Assembly: GCA_043228905.1 (NCBI GenBank)
Contig: JBHGNT010000022.1
Span: forward strand, 9,424,001 to 9,488,000
Length of the DNA stretch: 64,000 bases
Direction of reading: 5' to 3'
Source: Azolla caroliniana
Taxonomy: Eukaryota; Polypodiophyta
The translations under genes and the position numbers were made by a program. Positions 34,627 to 45,994 of this stretch are shown piece after piece (position 1 is the first letter of the stretch; every line of letters begins with the position of its first letter). The notes beneath the pieces were generated by a model that made no database searches, was not told the DNA's origin, and worked only from the letters and a program-made list of their open reading frames with translations.

Positions 34627-34916
34627 AACCAACCTGGGTAAGCCTTAACTGGTTTAGCCAATAAGTTTGGACTTTTCCAAACCAACCACGGTAAGCCTTA
34701 ACTGGTTTGGCCCAATTTGGCTCCGTGTAGGCTTGAGCCTTCCCAAACCGAGCTCAAACTAGTTTACGAAGCTCAAGCCCGAACCGAACCGAAACCGAAC
34801 CGCGAAACCGTTGGCTTGAACCACGGAGCTTGTGTTTACCCATTCCTAGAAATAGGAAGCTCCTCTCCCTCCTCATTTTGGCCTCTTCCCTTCTATCCCA
34901 TCCTCACTACATCAAC

Positions 34917-35454
34917 ATGGGATTATCTCATCTCTTCCATCATCCTCACAACACCATCTCTCACAATTATGTCGCAGATCCTCATCATTCCGCCATTGTT
35001 CTCGATCAGTTCCTCAGTCTCATCTCTGCGAAAGATGCAGTTGGATCAATACCAGATGATTCTTCTTCTTCTTCTTCTTCTTCTTCTTCTTCTTCCGATT
35101 TTGGCGGAGTAGGCGGAGACTTGCAGCATTCTTCTTATGCCATCACCGAGCCCGCGATGGACGATGAAATCACGAGAGAGAAAGAAGCTCACATGGTTTC
35201 GATTCTCGCCACATATCGCGAAACGCTTGTGGAGCGCACCAAATATCAGATTGGTATGAATGCCTCTGCATAATTAATTGTACACAGAACTTTAGAAAGC
35301 AATCCGCTTCTAGGCCATTTAATATACACAGGATTGACTAAACCTGGCTATGGCGTTATGATGGCAGGTTATCCCAGCAATATGAAATCTGATTATGGAG
35401 CATTGTCGCAGATGTAGCACTTCTACACCGACCATTTCAGTAGTACATTCACGG
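34917..35454 (+). pseudogene. Serine decarboxylase pseudogene (5' part only)
   Basis: Exon 1 is 34917-35253 ([11 protein letters not shown]..., 12-Ser run, ending ERTKYQ), with a GT donor at 35254. Intron 1 is 114 bp and ends CAG at 35367, the same length as in the intact copy. Exon 2 starts at 35368 but has TAG in place of a Gln codon (QMstopHFYTDHF versus [10 protein letters not shown]) and is cut at 35454 by copia sequence. The PLP lysine and all catalytic residues are missing. Exon 1 could still be transcribed from the duplicated upstream region. Confidence 0.9.
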
Positions 35455-37412
35455 TCCATATTTCCTGAGGTATTTGAAGTCTTAGAGGTTTACTTGGTGA
35501 TATATTTATTATGTGTACTGCCGTAAGTAGAGCCTCCGCCCAAAAGCCATCCGACAGTCCGGAGTGTTGGAGCATGCATACTATGCGTTCTTGAATCGTT
35601 TGATTCATGAGTTCAGCAATTCCATTTTGCTCCGGACTATAGGGTGCCGTATATTCACGTCGAATGTCGCATTCCCGGAAAAATTTGACAAATTCTTCAG
35701 ACTTGAATTCTCCTACGTTGTCGGTTCAGAGACATTTCAGTTTCCGAACGATCTGATTTTCGACCATTGCAAGCCATTCAGAGAAGATCGAGAACACCCG
35801 ATCTTTGGTTCTTATGGGGTAAGCCCACACCTTTCGAGTCGAGTTGTCAATAAAACTGACGAAGTACGAAGCACCACCGAGAGATTGATGTGGCATCGGG
35901 CCACAAACGTCCGAGAGGACCAAATCGAGGGGACTCCATTCTCTTGGTGCTAATGTCGGGTGTGATGCGGCTATCTATTTGCTGTACTGGCAATGCTCGC
36001 AGAATTGGTGATCCGAGAAGGAGAGTTTGGGGATGTAACCGGCTTTGGATAGGTGCGTATATGTCGGCCTTGTTGAGGTGTCCAAGTCGTCCGTGCCATA
36101 ATGATGACACGGGGATATCAACCAAAAATAAGTCACCCTCTTTCAATGTGACATATAAAGGGTACAAGGAATGTACCTTTGGTCCTCGAGCAAGCAGGAC
36201 GTTCCCTTTGTGGAGTGTCCACCCTCCTGATGAGAATCTGGCACGGATGCCAGTTTCGTCAAGCTGTCCGACTGAGATCAAGGGTCTTGAGAGGTCAAGA
36301 ACGTGTCGGACATTGTGTAGTACGATTCTAGAGCCACCCGGAAGGTTGAACTCTACGGTGTTGATTCCGATTATAGCACAGTGCTGTGAATTTCCGACTC
36401 GAACTGAGTTGGAATGCCGGTCCGAGTATTGCTGAAACTGAGACTGGTGAGGTGTCACATGATACGATGCGCCCGAGTCCAGGAGCCATGTGCTCGATTC
36501 CTCAGTCGTAAGCAAAACTTCTGATTTGACTGGGTTCTCTATGGACAGCAAGTTTGGGTTAGTCGTCAAAATTTCGGTTGAAGAGCCGACGTAGTTGACC
36601 TCCTCATGCCGACTACTCTTTTGATCCGCTCTCTGAGCTTTGTCGATTTTTTCTTTGAGTGCCCGACAGTCGGCTTTCATGTGTCCCGGTTTCTTGCAGT
36701 AGTTGCCAATTCGATTGTCCCGGGACTTGCTCCAGCTTCGCTGATTGTTCGGCGGTCGGGAAGAACTTCTTCCCCGGTTGTTCGATCGGTCGGTCGAACC
36801 TTGTACTACGTAAGCTTCATCTGCCGAGTCTTTGGCGAAAGACTTTCTCCGAGTTGCTTCAGTCAGGATTGCGCTCGTGACTTCGGAGTACTTAACGACA
36901 GTTGTTGAAGCATTGCACATAGTTGTAACGAAAGTTTCCCATGAAGAGGGTAGACTACTCATGAGTATCATTGCTCTAAGTTCATCCTCGATTGCCGTCC
37001 CCTGAGACGAGATTTGGGAGCTTATGCTTTCATACTCGTTGAGGTGTGCCTGAACCGAATCGGATTCTTTCATCCGCAAGTTGTAGAGGCGCTGGATCAG
37101 ATACATATTTCTTGCAGCGACCTTCTTTTCATAAGTTTCCGACAATGTTTTCGATAGTTCAAAAGCTGTCGAGCACGATTGCATTGTGAAGTACACTGAC
37201 TCCAACAAGTGCATCCGAATCGTGGCGTGGACAATTCTGTCCAGCTTTAGCCACTAGTTTGCCTTGTATGCTTCTGGAGGATTTTCATTCTCAATCGGGT
37301 CTATCTGACCCTTGACTATGAGATAGTCCTTCATTTGTTCCTTCCAGAAGTTGAAGTTCAAACTATCGAACCTCCTTAGACTCATCTCCGATGAGCCGGA
37401 TGTTGATGCCAT
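35455..37412 (-). pseudogene. Copia G gag-protease-integrase remnant
   Basis: Start ATG at 37412 (MASTSGSSEM, NFNFWKEQMKDYLIVKG); an in-frame TAG at about 37252 splits it from the long open part (37214 to 35847). That part has the Gag core (LIQRLYNLRM, MILMSSLPSSWETFV), a degenerate knuckle lacking one Cys (NYCKKPGHMKADC), protease DSGASYHVTP, and the GAG_pre-integrase motif LWHGRLGHLN. Frameshifts follow, with integrase core pieces (VLSDVCGPMPHQSLGG, SFIDNSTRKVW, then NQTIQERIVCML, FWAEAL) down to 35455. Confidence 0.8.
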
Positions 37413-38095
37413 CTGCTTCGGTTTCGGTTGGTAAGACTCGGTTCGGAGTTGACTACGAACCTTAGTGGGGTGCAGCCGGTTGGCTCACCCGATGTCGTTC
37501 TACTCGATTTTGAACCCAAGTCGGTTTGGTTTCGGATACTTGTTGTTGAACTTGCTCGGAGTGACTCCGTTAACTTGAGGGACAGAACCGGCTGGTCTTC
37601 CCGAATGTTGTCAAGTCGGAGTGAGCCCGATTAGCTTCCAATTGTAAGCCGAATGACGATTACAAGAAATCGATTGTTTGGGACGATTCTGCTTCGGATT
37701 ACTGCAACGATGAGAGGGACAAATCCAACTGATCCTCCCGAATGTCGATCAGCCAAATGAAGCATGAATTTGGTTGTTGCCAGGAGACCAATCTACAGCA
37801 GGTGGTTACAACAAGCGAGTGAATAGCGTCCGGTGACCTATTCGGATGTCGTTTAACCGAATGAAGCACGATTGCATCGATTGTTGCACAACGAGCTCCC
37901 TCAAGCGGTTACAATCACAGGAACAGAGTACAACCGGCTGGCTTACTCCAATTTGTGATTTAACACAGTGAGATGTGAGCTTTTTGTTTTTCTTCTCCCT
38001 TCTCTGTTCTTCAAAGAAAACGAAAGCAAAATGTTGTGTGGTGTACTAAGATGGTCGGCAGTGGGTTGAAGAACCTCCAACGCTCTGATACCAAA

Positions 38096-38400
38096 TGTTG
38101 GGGACAAGGCCGTCAATGCGGAAGTGCAAGCAACATTCATGATGAAGAAGAACCTGTGTATGAGATTGAACAAGATACAGAGAGAGAGAGAGAGAGAGAG
38201 AGAGGTACAAAGCAATACGTTATATTTCTTAATAGCAACAGTTACAAAATAACAACCAACCTTTTCTAAAGGTTACAAAGTCACTTTATATAGTGACTAT
38301 CCTAGGGCAACTGCCCTTTATGCTATTTACAAAAATAGCCCAAACTTGGACTGTCCAAAGGGACAGTGTGAATACGGCCATTATACACTCGTATTCGACA
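38096..38400 (-). repeat. 5' LTR of copia G
   Basis: 305 bp, TGTTGG...TTCGACA on the plus strand, adjacent to a canonical primer-binding site. It carries a (GA)n run at 38179-38204 and a TATATAGTGAC box near 38287. Confidence 0.8.
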
Positions 38401-38437
38401 CTCTTCCCTTCTATCCCATCCTCATTACATCAACATG
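38401..38437 (+). repeat. Stray SDC 5'-leader fragment at duplication junction
   Basis: 37 bp identical to the bases just before and including the SDC start codon in copy 2 (39810-39846), fused at ATG to the left end of the duplicated unit (aagtccaag). It shares the 'cattac' variant with copy 2 and not the 'cactac' of copy 1. This is a junction footprint of tandem duplication, possibly of a third, deleted copy. Confidence 0.8.
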
Positions 38438-39469
38438 AAGTCCAAGTTACAAAAATTGTGAGCAAAAGTAGTTGAAGAGGTAAAAGTAGTATTTATACAT
38501 AAGCCAAAGACGTTGTAAGGGGCCCAACTATCTTGTTTTAGTTTATCAAACCATGTAATGTCTTCAAACACCATGAAGAGAACACGGTCATGAAAGAGTT
38601 AATCCTCAAACATGGGACAAAACCCAAAAATCCAAACAATCTTAAAATAGATGAACAAAAATTAGATCGATCCATTTACATCCGAAGTAAAATCCTTACC
38701 ATGCAAAAAGGAAACACATATGGAATCTTTCATAAACACCTTTCGATCTATTAGCATTGGCATATCTATTGTGGGACCCCCACAACTAATGCAACATGAA
38801 ATATTAACAATTGTATGTATATAAGACTTTCTTCTTATAATATAGTTGTACATAACACTTTCTTGTATAATTGGGGTACATAAAACCTTTATATCTTACA
38901 TATTGATATGCATATTGCATGTTTTTAGATTATTGGCATCTATAGTGGCACTTTATATTACTTATGTGCTCTTTTGGTCGTAGATATTAATGGTGTGGAT
39001 AACACTTTCATATTGAATGGTGTATACAACATTGTAAGAACCAGAGCTAAGGTGATGATTGTGTCCTTTTTCCTAATTGAGGGTGGGCACATGTGTAAGA
39101 TGTGTGTAAATAACAAACTTTAGGAGCGAATCTTATTATTGTGCCCTTTTCAAGGTTGTTAGTAACATGTGGATATATAACACTTTATTGTACCCTTTTT
39201 CCGCGTTTGTGGAGGGTCACCATTTATAATGGTGTCGTTATTACTACAACACGATGGCCATGGATTTAACACATGGTTGTTACATGTTCAATAATAGTAT
39301 CAGTATGAAACCCAAATCTTCGAAACAACAAAATATGATGTTGTTGTGGTCGAGAGTCCCAACTCCCATGTTTTTAAATGACAACCCTTCCGAATCTTTT
39401 TGTTATTATTTAACTCAAATGTGTTGTGATTTCATTGTCATCTCTTGGTCATCTTTCAAAGTCCTCACC

Positions 39470-39504
<35 letters not shown>

Positions 39505-40405
39505 GAATCTCTAGGAATCGGCAACGGTTCACTTTCGGCTTAATAAGTTTGGCCTTGTGCAAACTAACCTGGGTAAGCCTTAACTGGTTTAGCCAATAAG
39601 TTTGGACTTGTCCAAACCAACCAAAGTAAGCCTTAACTGGTTCGTAGGCCCAATTTGGCTCCGTGTAGGCTTGAGCCTTCCCAAACCGAGCTCAAACTAG
39701 TTTACGAAGCTCAAGCCCGAACCGAACCGCAAAACCGTTGGCTTGAACCACGGAGCTTGTGTTTGCCCATTCCAAGAAATAGGAAGCTCCTCTCCCTCCT
39801 CATTTTGGCCTCTTCCCTTCTATCCCATCCTCATTACATCAACATGGGATTATCTCACCTCTTCCATCATCCTCACAACACCATCTCTCACAATTATGTC
39901 GCAGACCCTCATCATTCCGCCATTGTTCTCGATCAGTTCCTCGGTCTCATCTCTGCGAAAGATGCAGTTGGATCAATACCAGATGATTCTTCTTCTTCTT
40001 CTTCTTCTTCTTCTTCTTCTTCTTCTTCTTCTTCTTCTTCTTCTTCTGATTTTGGTGGAGTAGGCGGAGACTTGCGGCATTCTTCTTTTGCCATCACCGA
40101 GCCCGCGATGGACGATGAAATCACGGGAGAGAAAGAAGCTCACATGGCGTCGATTCTCGCCACATATCGCGAAACGCTTGTGGAGCGCACCAAATATCAG
40201 ATCGGTATGAATGTCTCTGCATAATTAATTGTACACAGAACTTTAGAAAGCAATCCGCTTCTAGGCCATTTAATATACACAGGATTGACTAAACCCGGCT
40301 ATGGCGTTATGATGGCAGGTTATCCTAGCAATATGAAATCTGATTATGGAGCATTGTCGCAGCTGCAGCACTTCTACACCGACCATTTCAGTAGTACATT
40401 CACGG
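38432..40405 (+). repeat. Serine decarboxylase locus duplication, copy 2
   Basis: Direct repeat of 33129-35454 with the differences noted there. It includes the presumptive promoter and leader of the intact gene: a (CT)n run at about 39473-39501 and a two-copy repeat of about 50 bp ending GTAAGCCTTAACTGGTT (39538-39641). Confidence 0.9.
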
Positions 40406-42671
40406 ACAGCAGCAGCAGCAGCCATGGCTTCCATTTGAAGAAATTCGAGGCCGAAGTGTTGGACTGGTTTGCTCGGCTTTGGGGAATCGGAAAGGAAGAT
40501 TACTGGGGATATATCACATCCAGCGGTACAGAGGGGAACCTCCATGGCATACTCCTCGGGTAATCATATATCCACATCTACCTCTCCCCTTCCATCTGTT
40601 TATGCTTAATGATGCTTAATTATGGTTGATTGTGCTTAATTGTGCTTAACTCTGGCTTAATCATTGGAATGTTTGGATGGATTTAATCGACAGGAGGGAG
40701 GCATATCCAGATGGTGTCCTTTATGCTTCCAAGGAATGTCACTACTCCATATTCAAGGCCGCTAGAATGTATAGGATGGAGCTTGTGAAATTGGAGAGTC
40801 TGGTATCAGGTGCAATGGATTGCTCGGATTTGAAGGCTCAGCTGCAACAGAGGAAACACAGAGCTGCAATAATCGTAGTGAACATTGGTATTAAAGCAAA
40901 CTCTCTCTTTGTTTTGCATGGATGATGATGATGATCTTTGTGCTCTTGTCATGTACCTACCATATGTACATACTTTTTTGGTATATATATATAGATAGAT
41001 AGATAGATGCCTATTATGCCACAAATGAAGAATGCATGTCTCAGATTTTTTTGTTGGAGGAAGGAGATCTTTGATTGTACAATTGATTTAAAATGCAGGC
41101 ACAACTGTGAAAGGAGCCGTGGATGATTTAGACCTAGTGATCAAGACATTGTCGGAGACGGGTTTCACCGAGGATCGATTCTACATTCATTGTGACGGAG
41201 CCCTCTTCGGTTTTATGATGCCTTTTGTGGACAAGGTACATACAAGTCTATGCTTTTGGTGCTATGTCCATATTTTTTCGATTCTATATTCATTGCGATG
41301 TAGTCCTCTTCGGATTTATGATGCCTTTTGTAGAGAAGGTACATACAAGTCTATGCTTTTGGTGCTATGTCCATATTTTTTTGTCACTTCTATGCTTTTG
41401 GCCAATGTACATATTTTTTAATAACTAATGGAAGGAGTCTTCTTTTTCTTCTTTTTTGGAAAAAAGTACATGTTTTTTATGTTTTTTAATAGCTAATAGA
41501 AGGTGTAAAGGTTGAGACACGGAAATTAAAGGAGATAAGCTATATTCATTTAGGAAAATACCCAGACTAGTACTTATGGAATGATAGCTAATAGTTATTG
41601 AAAACAAGAGCACATTTCCACTTCCCAAAATGGGAGGCCCACTTTTCCAGGAAGATGAGGTTTATTAAATAACCTACCTAAGAATGACGAATAGGGATGG
41701 CTTCATGACTGAAACGATTCCTCTTCTTTTATATTCATATTAATGAACGATTTCTTTATTTTAACCGTGTCATAACACGAGTAGTACTTATTTGGAAAAA
41801 AAGTACTTATTTTTTATCACTTCTTTGCTTTTAGGCAATGTACATATTTTTATTTGATCACTTCTATGCTTCTTGGCAACGTACATATTTTTTTATCATT
41901 TCTATGCTTTTCGTTAATGTACATATTTCTTATCACTTCTATGCTTTTCAGCAATATACATATTTTTTTATCACTTATATGCTTTTGAGCAATGTACATA
42001 TTGATATCAAGCATACTTGTTAGCATTGTTCTGATTAAGATATCTCATTTGTAATTTAGGCTCCAAAGGTGACCTTCAAGAAGCCTATCAGTAGCATGAG
42101 TGTCTCCGGACATAAATTTATCGGGTGCCCTATACCATGTGGTGTTCAAATCACTAGAAAGAAACTCATAAATTATGAGCTCTCGAGCAATGTTGAACAA
42201 TCTTGTGCATCGACATCATCGGATACAACTATATTGGGAAGCAGGAATATCCATGCGCCCTTATTCATGTGGTACACACTGAATCGAAAGGGCTACGGAG
42301 GCTTCCAGAAAGACGTCCGGCGTTGCCTTCGCAATGCTCGTTATCTCAAGGATCGGTTGCGAGAGGCAGGGTTTGGTGCTATGCTTAATGAGCTTAGCAC
42401 TACTGTGGTGTTCGAAAGGCCTCCCAATGACTCTTTCGTTCGCAAATGGCAACTCGCTTGCCAGGGAAATGTCGCGCACGCAATTGTGATGCCTAGTGTC
42501 ACGGTAAACAAGTTGGATGCCTTCGTCGAAGACTTGGTTCAGAATAGATCCGCTTGCCTCATTGGTGCCCAAGTTGTTGCTCCGTGTGTTGCTAAGGAGA
42601 TTGGCAATGAGAATTGCGCTCATTGTAGTCGGACCCATAAGACCGAAACGGTTCTCAAATGTAAAACATAA
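39844..42671 (+). CDS. SDC: Serine decarboxylase (PLP-dependent, group II)
   Basis: Five exons: 39844-40204, 40319-40559, 40694-40887, 41099-41235, 42060-42671; all introns are GT-AG and all phases agree, giving 514 codons. Plant SDC decarboxylates serine to ethanolamine, feeding phosphatidylethanolamine and choline synthesis. Key features: [60 protein letters not shown], the [10 protein letters not shown] motif (H-x-D-x-A, exon 4) and the PLP lysine in [11 protein letters not shown] (exon 5). The C-terminus ends in a Cys-rich [12 protein letters not shown] block, as I recall for plant SDCs. The N-terminus has a 20-Ser run. A short divergent stretch ([20 protein letters not shown]) replaces a normally conserved segment near the lysine. 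Start is the first ATG in frame. Confidence 0.92.
39988..40047 (+). repeat. (TCT)20 microsatellite encoding poly-Ser in SDC
   Basis: 20 uninterrupted TCT codons in exon 1. The duplicate copy at 35061-35096 has 12 (the last TCC), so length is unstable between copies. Confidence 0.95.
41236..42059 (+). repeat. SDC intron 4 with partial exon duplication and 35-bp-type repeats
   Basis: The 824-bp intron holds, at about 41277-41345, a diverged copy of the end of exon 4 plus its donor site (GATTCTATATTCATTG... to TAGAGAAGGTACAT), with TAG in frame. It also has at least seven degenerate repeats of the form CTTCTATGCTTTT-n-GCAATGTACATATTTTT (41352-42002). Confidence 0.85.
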
Positions 42672-43341
42672 GAGAGTGGCTTCATGTAATGAAGAAGCCC
42701 TTAGTAACCGTTTTTATCATTATTATCCAGAAACTCAAAAACTTTAAACTTCTTGTTGGGTTTTCCTTTCAAATACCGTGGTTTCCGAACATTTTGCAAC
42801 CTCTACATATATAGAGCAACCTTTAATTTATGGGTTCCTCAACTTCTTTCCTCTTCCATTGAGATCCTTTGAGTTGGAGCTCATGGTATCAATAACCGTA
42901 GAGGAGGGATTAATCCATCTACTTAAAGTGACTTGGGATGAGTTTGATTGTATATATGAATAAGTAGTTAATAGATCTTTGTTATATTTACGGTATCAAA
43001 GTACACATTTAAGAGCTCATTGCAATGGAATAGGCATTCTGCAAATGCCAAAACGAGTCACTAACATACCATCACTTACGAACGCATTTTGCTGCCAACT
43101 TGTTAAGCGGCACACGTATAACATCATACAATTGTTGTGGAAGGAGGTGCTCTTAAATGGCTAACTTATTGTCTAGAAATAGTGATCTCCCTCTCTCATT
43201 CTTTCTCTCATGCATACATCTAAGTTCCTTCTTTTCGTGATTAGTGCATGTACAAAATACTCAACTTCGCTTGATGAGGGCCCTCAAGCAATTTCGCTAC
43301 AATGCAAGCAAGCCATCATCACTCTACCATCATTACTCTAC
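42672..43341. other. SDC 3' flank, no other gene seen
   Basis: Contains the presumptive 3' UTR of SDC. No further coding region or repeat was recognised up to the LTR at 43342. Confidence 0.45.
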
Positions 43342-43582
43342 TGTTAGGATATATAATATAAATATCTATAGGTGAGGTTACACATAATAAAATATTACCT
43401 CACTTACAACTTATTTTGTAACTTAAATATTTAAATAGTTTTTGTATGTTTCTATATAAAGTTTTCTCACTAGGATAATGAAATATATAGAGAGTTTTCT
43501 TGTGTCAACCTTGTCTCTCCATCTCTGTCAATCTCTCATTCTCCCTTTGTCCTTGTGTGTTATTGCTTCTTTTCCCCTTACA
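43342..43582 (+). repeat. LTR of copia remnant H
   Basis: 241 bp, TGTTAGGATATAT...CCTTACA, directly followed by TGGTATTAGAGC (43583-43594), a near-canonical primer-binding site. So this is a 5' LTR. Confidence 0.8.
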
Positions 43583-43860
43583 TGGTATTAGAGCTTCTTT
43601 AAGGCACAACAAGCAAAAGACAATACCACACATTATCTTGGATTGATCCGGAGAATCCAAACATGTACTCTGAGGAAGAAGTGGAACATTTATCTTCATT
43701 TAGATCCAATGAAGCACAAAATTAGAATCTCCTGTCATTCACATCCAATAATATTACAAGAAAGTATTCAGTATACAAACTTACAAATCACAACTACCGG
43801 ATATGGAAGAAAATGATGGAGCTAATCCTAGAAAAAGCTGATATGAATATGGCAGAGATA
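43583..43860 (+). pseudogene. Copia H gag start
   Basis: After the primer-binding site a Gag N-terminus can be read (SVYKLTNHNYRIWKKMMELIL), a typical copia NY-x-x-WK block, with an upstream in-frame TAG. It breaks off at about 43860. Confidence 0.65.
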
Positions 43861-44288
43861 AACAGTAAATTCAGATCTGAATTTCAAACACAAGAAAAAC
43901 AGATACACACGATTTACGTGGAAAACCCTGAATCCAAGGAAAAACCACAGGGCAGAACAACTTCCACTATGAGAAAAGAAAATACAAAGCATATGACCAT
44001 AGAACCTGTTTAGGTGATGTGTTAATAATTAGATAATTAACTAGGGTTAATTAGTGACTAATTATGTGAGTAGTTAAGCAGTGGAAGATTATGTGATATG
44101 TGTGCGTATGTGTGTGAGAGGAAGAGAGAGAGGAAGATACAGTTATGAATAATAATATAAATGGGGGATGATTAACGAGTGTATATTAAAAGGCATCATC
44201 AAATACAAAAATACCCACAATGAGGTATATATACATCTCATGTGCAAAGGTACCCATGTGTGAGTAGAATATAGGTACAAAGGTGTAA
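43861..44288. other. Copia-LTR-like scraps, no gene
   Basis: 43900-43955 contains ATTTACGTGGAAAACCCTGAA and AAAAACCACAGGG, segments also present in the LTRs of D and I. The rest is AT-rich with GA and GT runs. No ORF. Confidence 0.4.
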
Positions 44289-44296
44289 GTCCTATA

Positions 44297-45084
44297 CAAG
44301 GTTGTTAGGTACGTTAGGTACGGTACGGATACCATACATATATAACATATTAATACGCGTATAGTACCTCCCAATTTACGTAATAATAGTACATTAAATA
44401 CTTCTAGAATTTGAAAATTATTTACCTTTCGAAAAAATATCTATAATATTGTAAAAAACATCTATGTTTACACAATTTTGTGATGTACAATATAGTTCTA
44501 CATCCTAAAATGCATATAAGACATTTGAACATTTCATATCTTAAAATACGTGTAGTAATATGGATGTCGACATTCCCTTATTCTATAAATCTGTGTAAGT
44601 GTGTATCATGATGTTCTACTTCAAATTGTAATCATTTACAATTATGCCTTCATAGATTGAGGAATCGTCTACGATTATCACACTCATGATAGGTTTCTCG
44701 TTTCTTCCTCTTCTTCTTCTTCTTCTATCTTCTACGATTATCACACTCAAAGTCAGGACAAGTTTATGTCTTCTTTTCTCTCTTCTTCTTCTTCTTCTTC
44801 TGCTTCTTATTCTTCATCTTCGTCTCTTCTATTCTTCTTTCTTCCTTCCTTTGGCTTCTTTTTCACTAAAATCCTTTTTTTTCTTTTGCTTTTTGTTGGG
44901 GTTTTACTTACATTTTCTTTATAAATACGTATTATACATGTTTTTTTTATAAATACGTTAAATACCATATTGGACAAATGTACATGATATTTGACTGAAC
45001 AACATTGAGGTATAGTATGTACTATACAAATTATGAGGTACTATACGTATTTAAACGTTAAATACGGGTACATAAACAACCATG
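44297..45084 (+). mobile_element. hAT-type MITE, copy 1
   Basis: 788 bp with terminal inverted repeats starting CAAGGTTGTTAGGTAC and ending (reverse) CATGGTTGTTTATGTAC, flanked by a perfect 8-bp target duplication GTCCTATA (44289-44296 and 45085-45092). An 8-bp TSD with CA-GGTTG-type ends fits the hAT superfamily. It has no transposase; the CTT-rich ORFs inside are low-complexity. It matches 45995-46830 in inverse orientation. Confidence 0.88.
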
Positions 45085-45235
45085 GTCCTATATTAAATGA
45101 ACATGGGAGTGGAGGATCTACAATGTATCCTATTTAAGGCTTTAAGGTCAACACACTAACTAGATTCTATATAGGTAACCACTAAGTTACCTATGTTGAC
45201 TAACTAACTATATCTAGTTGTGTTTCTCATGCATC

Positions 45236-45986
45236 ATGGCGTGTGCTACCTCGAGTATTTGCCGATTCTTCCTTTCGGCTACTCCATTTTGTTGGAGTGT
45301 GTGTTGGCATGAGAATTCTCTCTAAATGCCTTCACCTTAGAGGTAGGTGATGAATTCGTCAGAGAAGTACTCCTTGCCTCCATTCGATGTAGGCATCGAA
45401 TGTGCCAACCAGATTCTTTTTCGACTTGGCCCTTGAGCTTTTGGAAGTGGTACACTTGGTACACTTATTTCCAAAGGTCAGAAGTCCGATGGCAACTTGG
45501 TACACTTATTTCGACTCAAAGGTCAGAAGTCTGATGGCAACTCCCTTTGATTGCATAGCTCGAAGCCGTTGGAGATTGATGTGGTTGATCTATTGTGCCA
45601 CAACTCGATGTTCGTCTCGGTTTTGAGACCTTTGGCATACATAGCCGTTTTCACCTCGTTCGAATCGAGAATGAACATTCGACCATCTCTCCGTCCTTAT
45701 GAAGAATCCTTCGTAGTTGAAGAACTTGCATGCCTTGCTCCATGATTTGGCCGAACGAGACCAAATTCATTGTTATTGTAGGCACATGCAATACATTCTT
45801 GATGCAATTGTTTTGGCCGTCGTTGCTGAATGGAACGTTGCTGATGTGCCAAATGGAATGTGTGGTGCCATCTCTGCTCTCTAGGTATCCGTGTCGATCC
45901 GGTGTTCTTAGGTCACGAAACCACTCTTGGTGTGATGTCATATGATGTGAGGCGTAGGAGTCGATGAACCACATGTATTTCAAGTT
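45236..45986 (-). pseudogene. Copia element I, protease and integrase scraps
   Basis: Minus strand: MWFIDSYASHHMTSHQEWF (protease motif with Gly replaced by Tyr), NVPFSNDGQNN, NLVSFGQIMEQG, then frame-broken integrase pieces near 45300-45400 (EYFSDEF-like) and a PTQQNGVAERKN-like block near 45260. The 3' part of the element is missing. The protease piece is separated from the gag at 46839-47570 by a hAT MITE. Confidence 0.7.
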
Positions 45987-45994
45987 GGAGGTGC

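Larger units (their letters stand above)
33129..35454 (+). repeat. Serine decarboxylase locus duplication, copy 1
   Basis: Direct repeat of 38432-40405 covering about 1.4-1.8 kb of upstream sequence, exon 1, intron 1 and the first third of exon 2. Copy 1 has about 225 extra bases (about 33259-33480) and an extra 173-bp tandem unit. The copies look well over 90 percent identical elsewhere by eye. The homology ends abruptly at 35454 where copia G begins. Confidence 0.9.
35455..38400 (-). mobile_element. Copia remnant G (5' LTR to integrase)
   Basis: Minus strand: 5' LTR at 38096-38400, primer-binding site at 38082-38093 (GCTCTGATACCA on the plus strand), a leader of about 670 bp, then gag-protease-integrase. 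RT, RNase H and the 3' LTR are missing; the left end meets the truncated SDC exon 2. No target duplication is visible because that end is lost. It is of a different copia family from C, D and I. Confidence 0.8.

Noticed and set aside
39655-39843. Upstream in-frame extension of SDC with a hydrophobic signal-like segment
   Set aside because: No ATG opens it; the first in-frame ATG is 39844, and the segment lies in the duplicated leader.
44686-44952. Leu-rich membrane-like ORF inside hAT MITE copy 1
   Set aside because: It is a translation of CTT/TCT low-complexity DNA and is not kept in copy 2.
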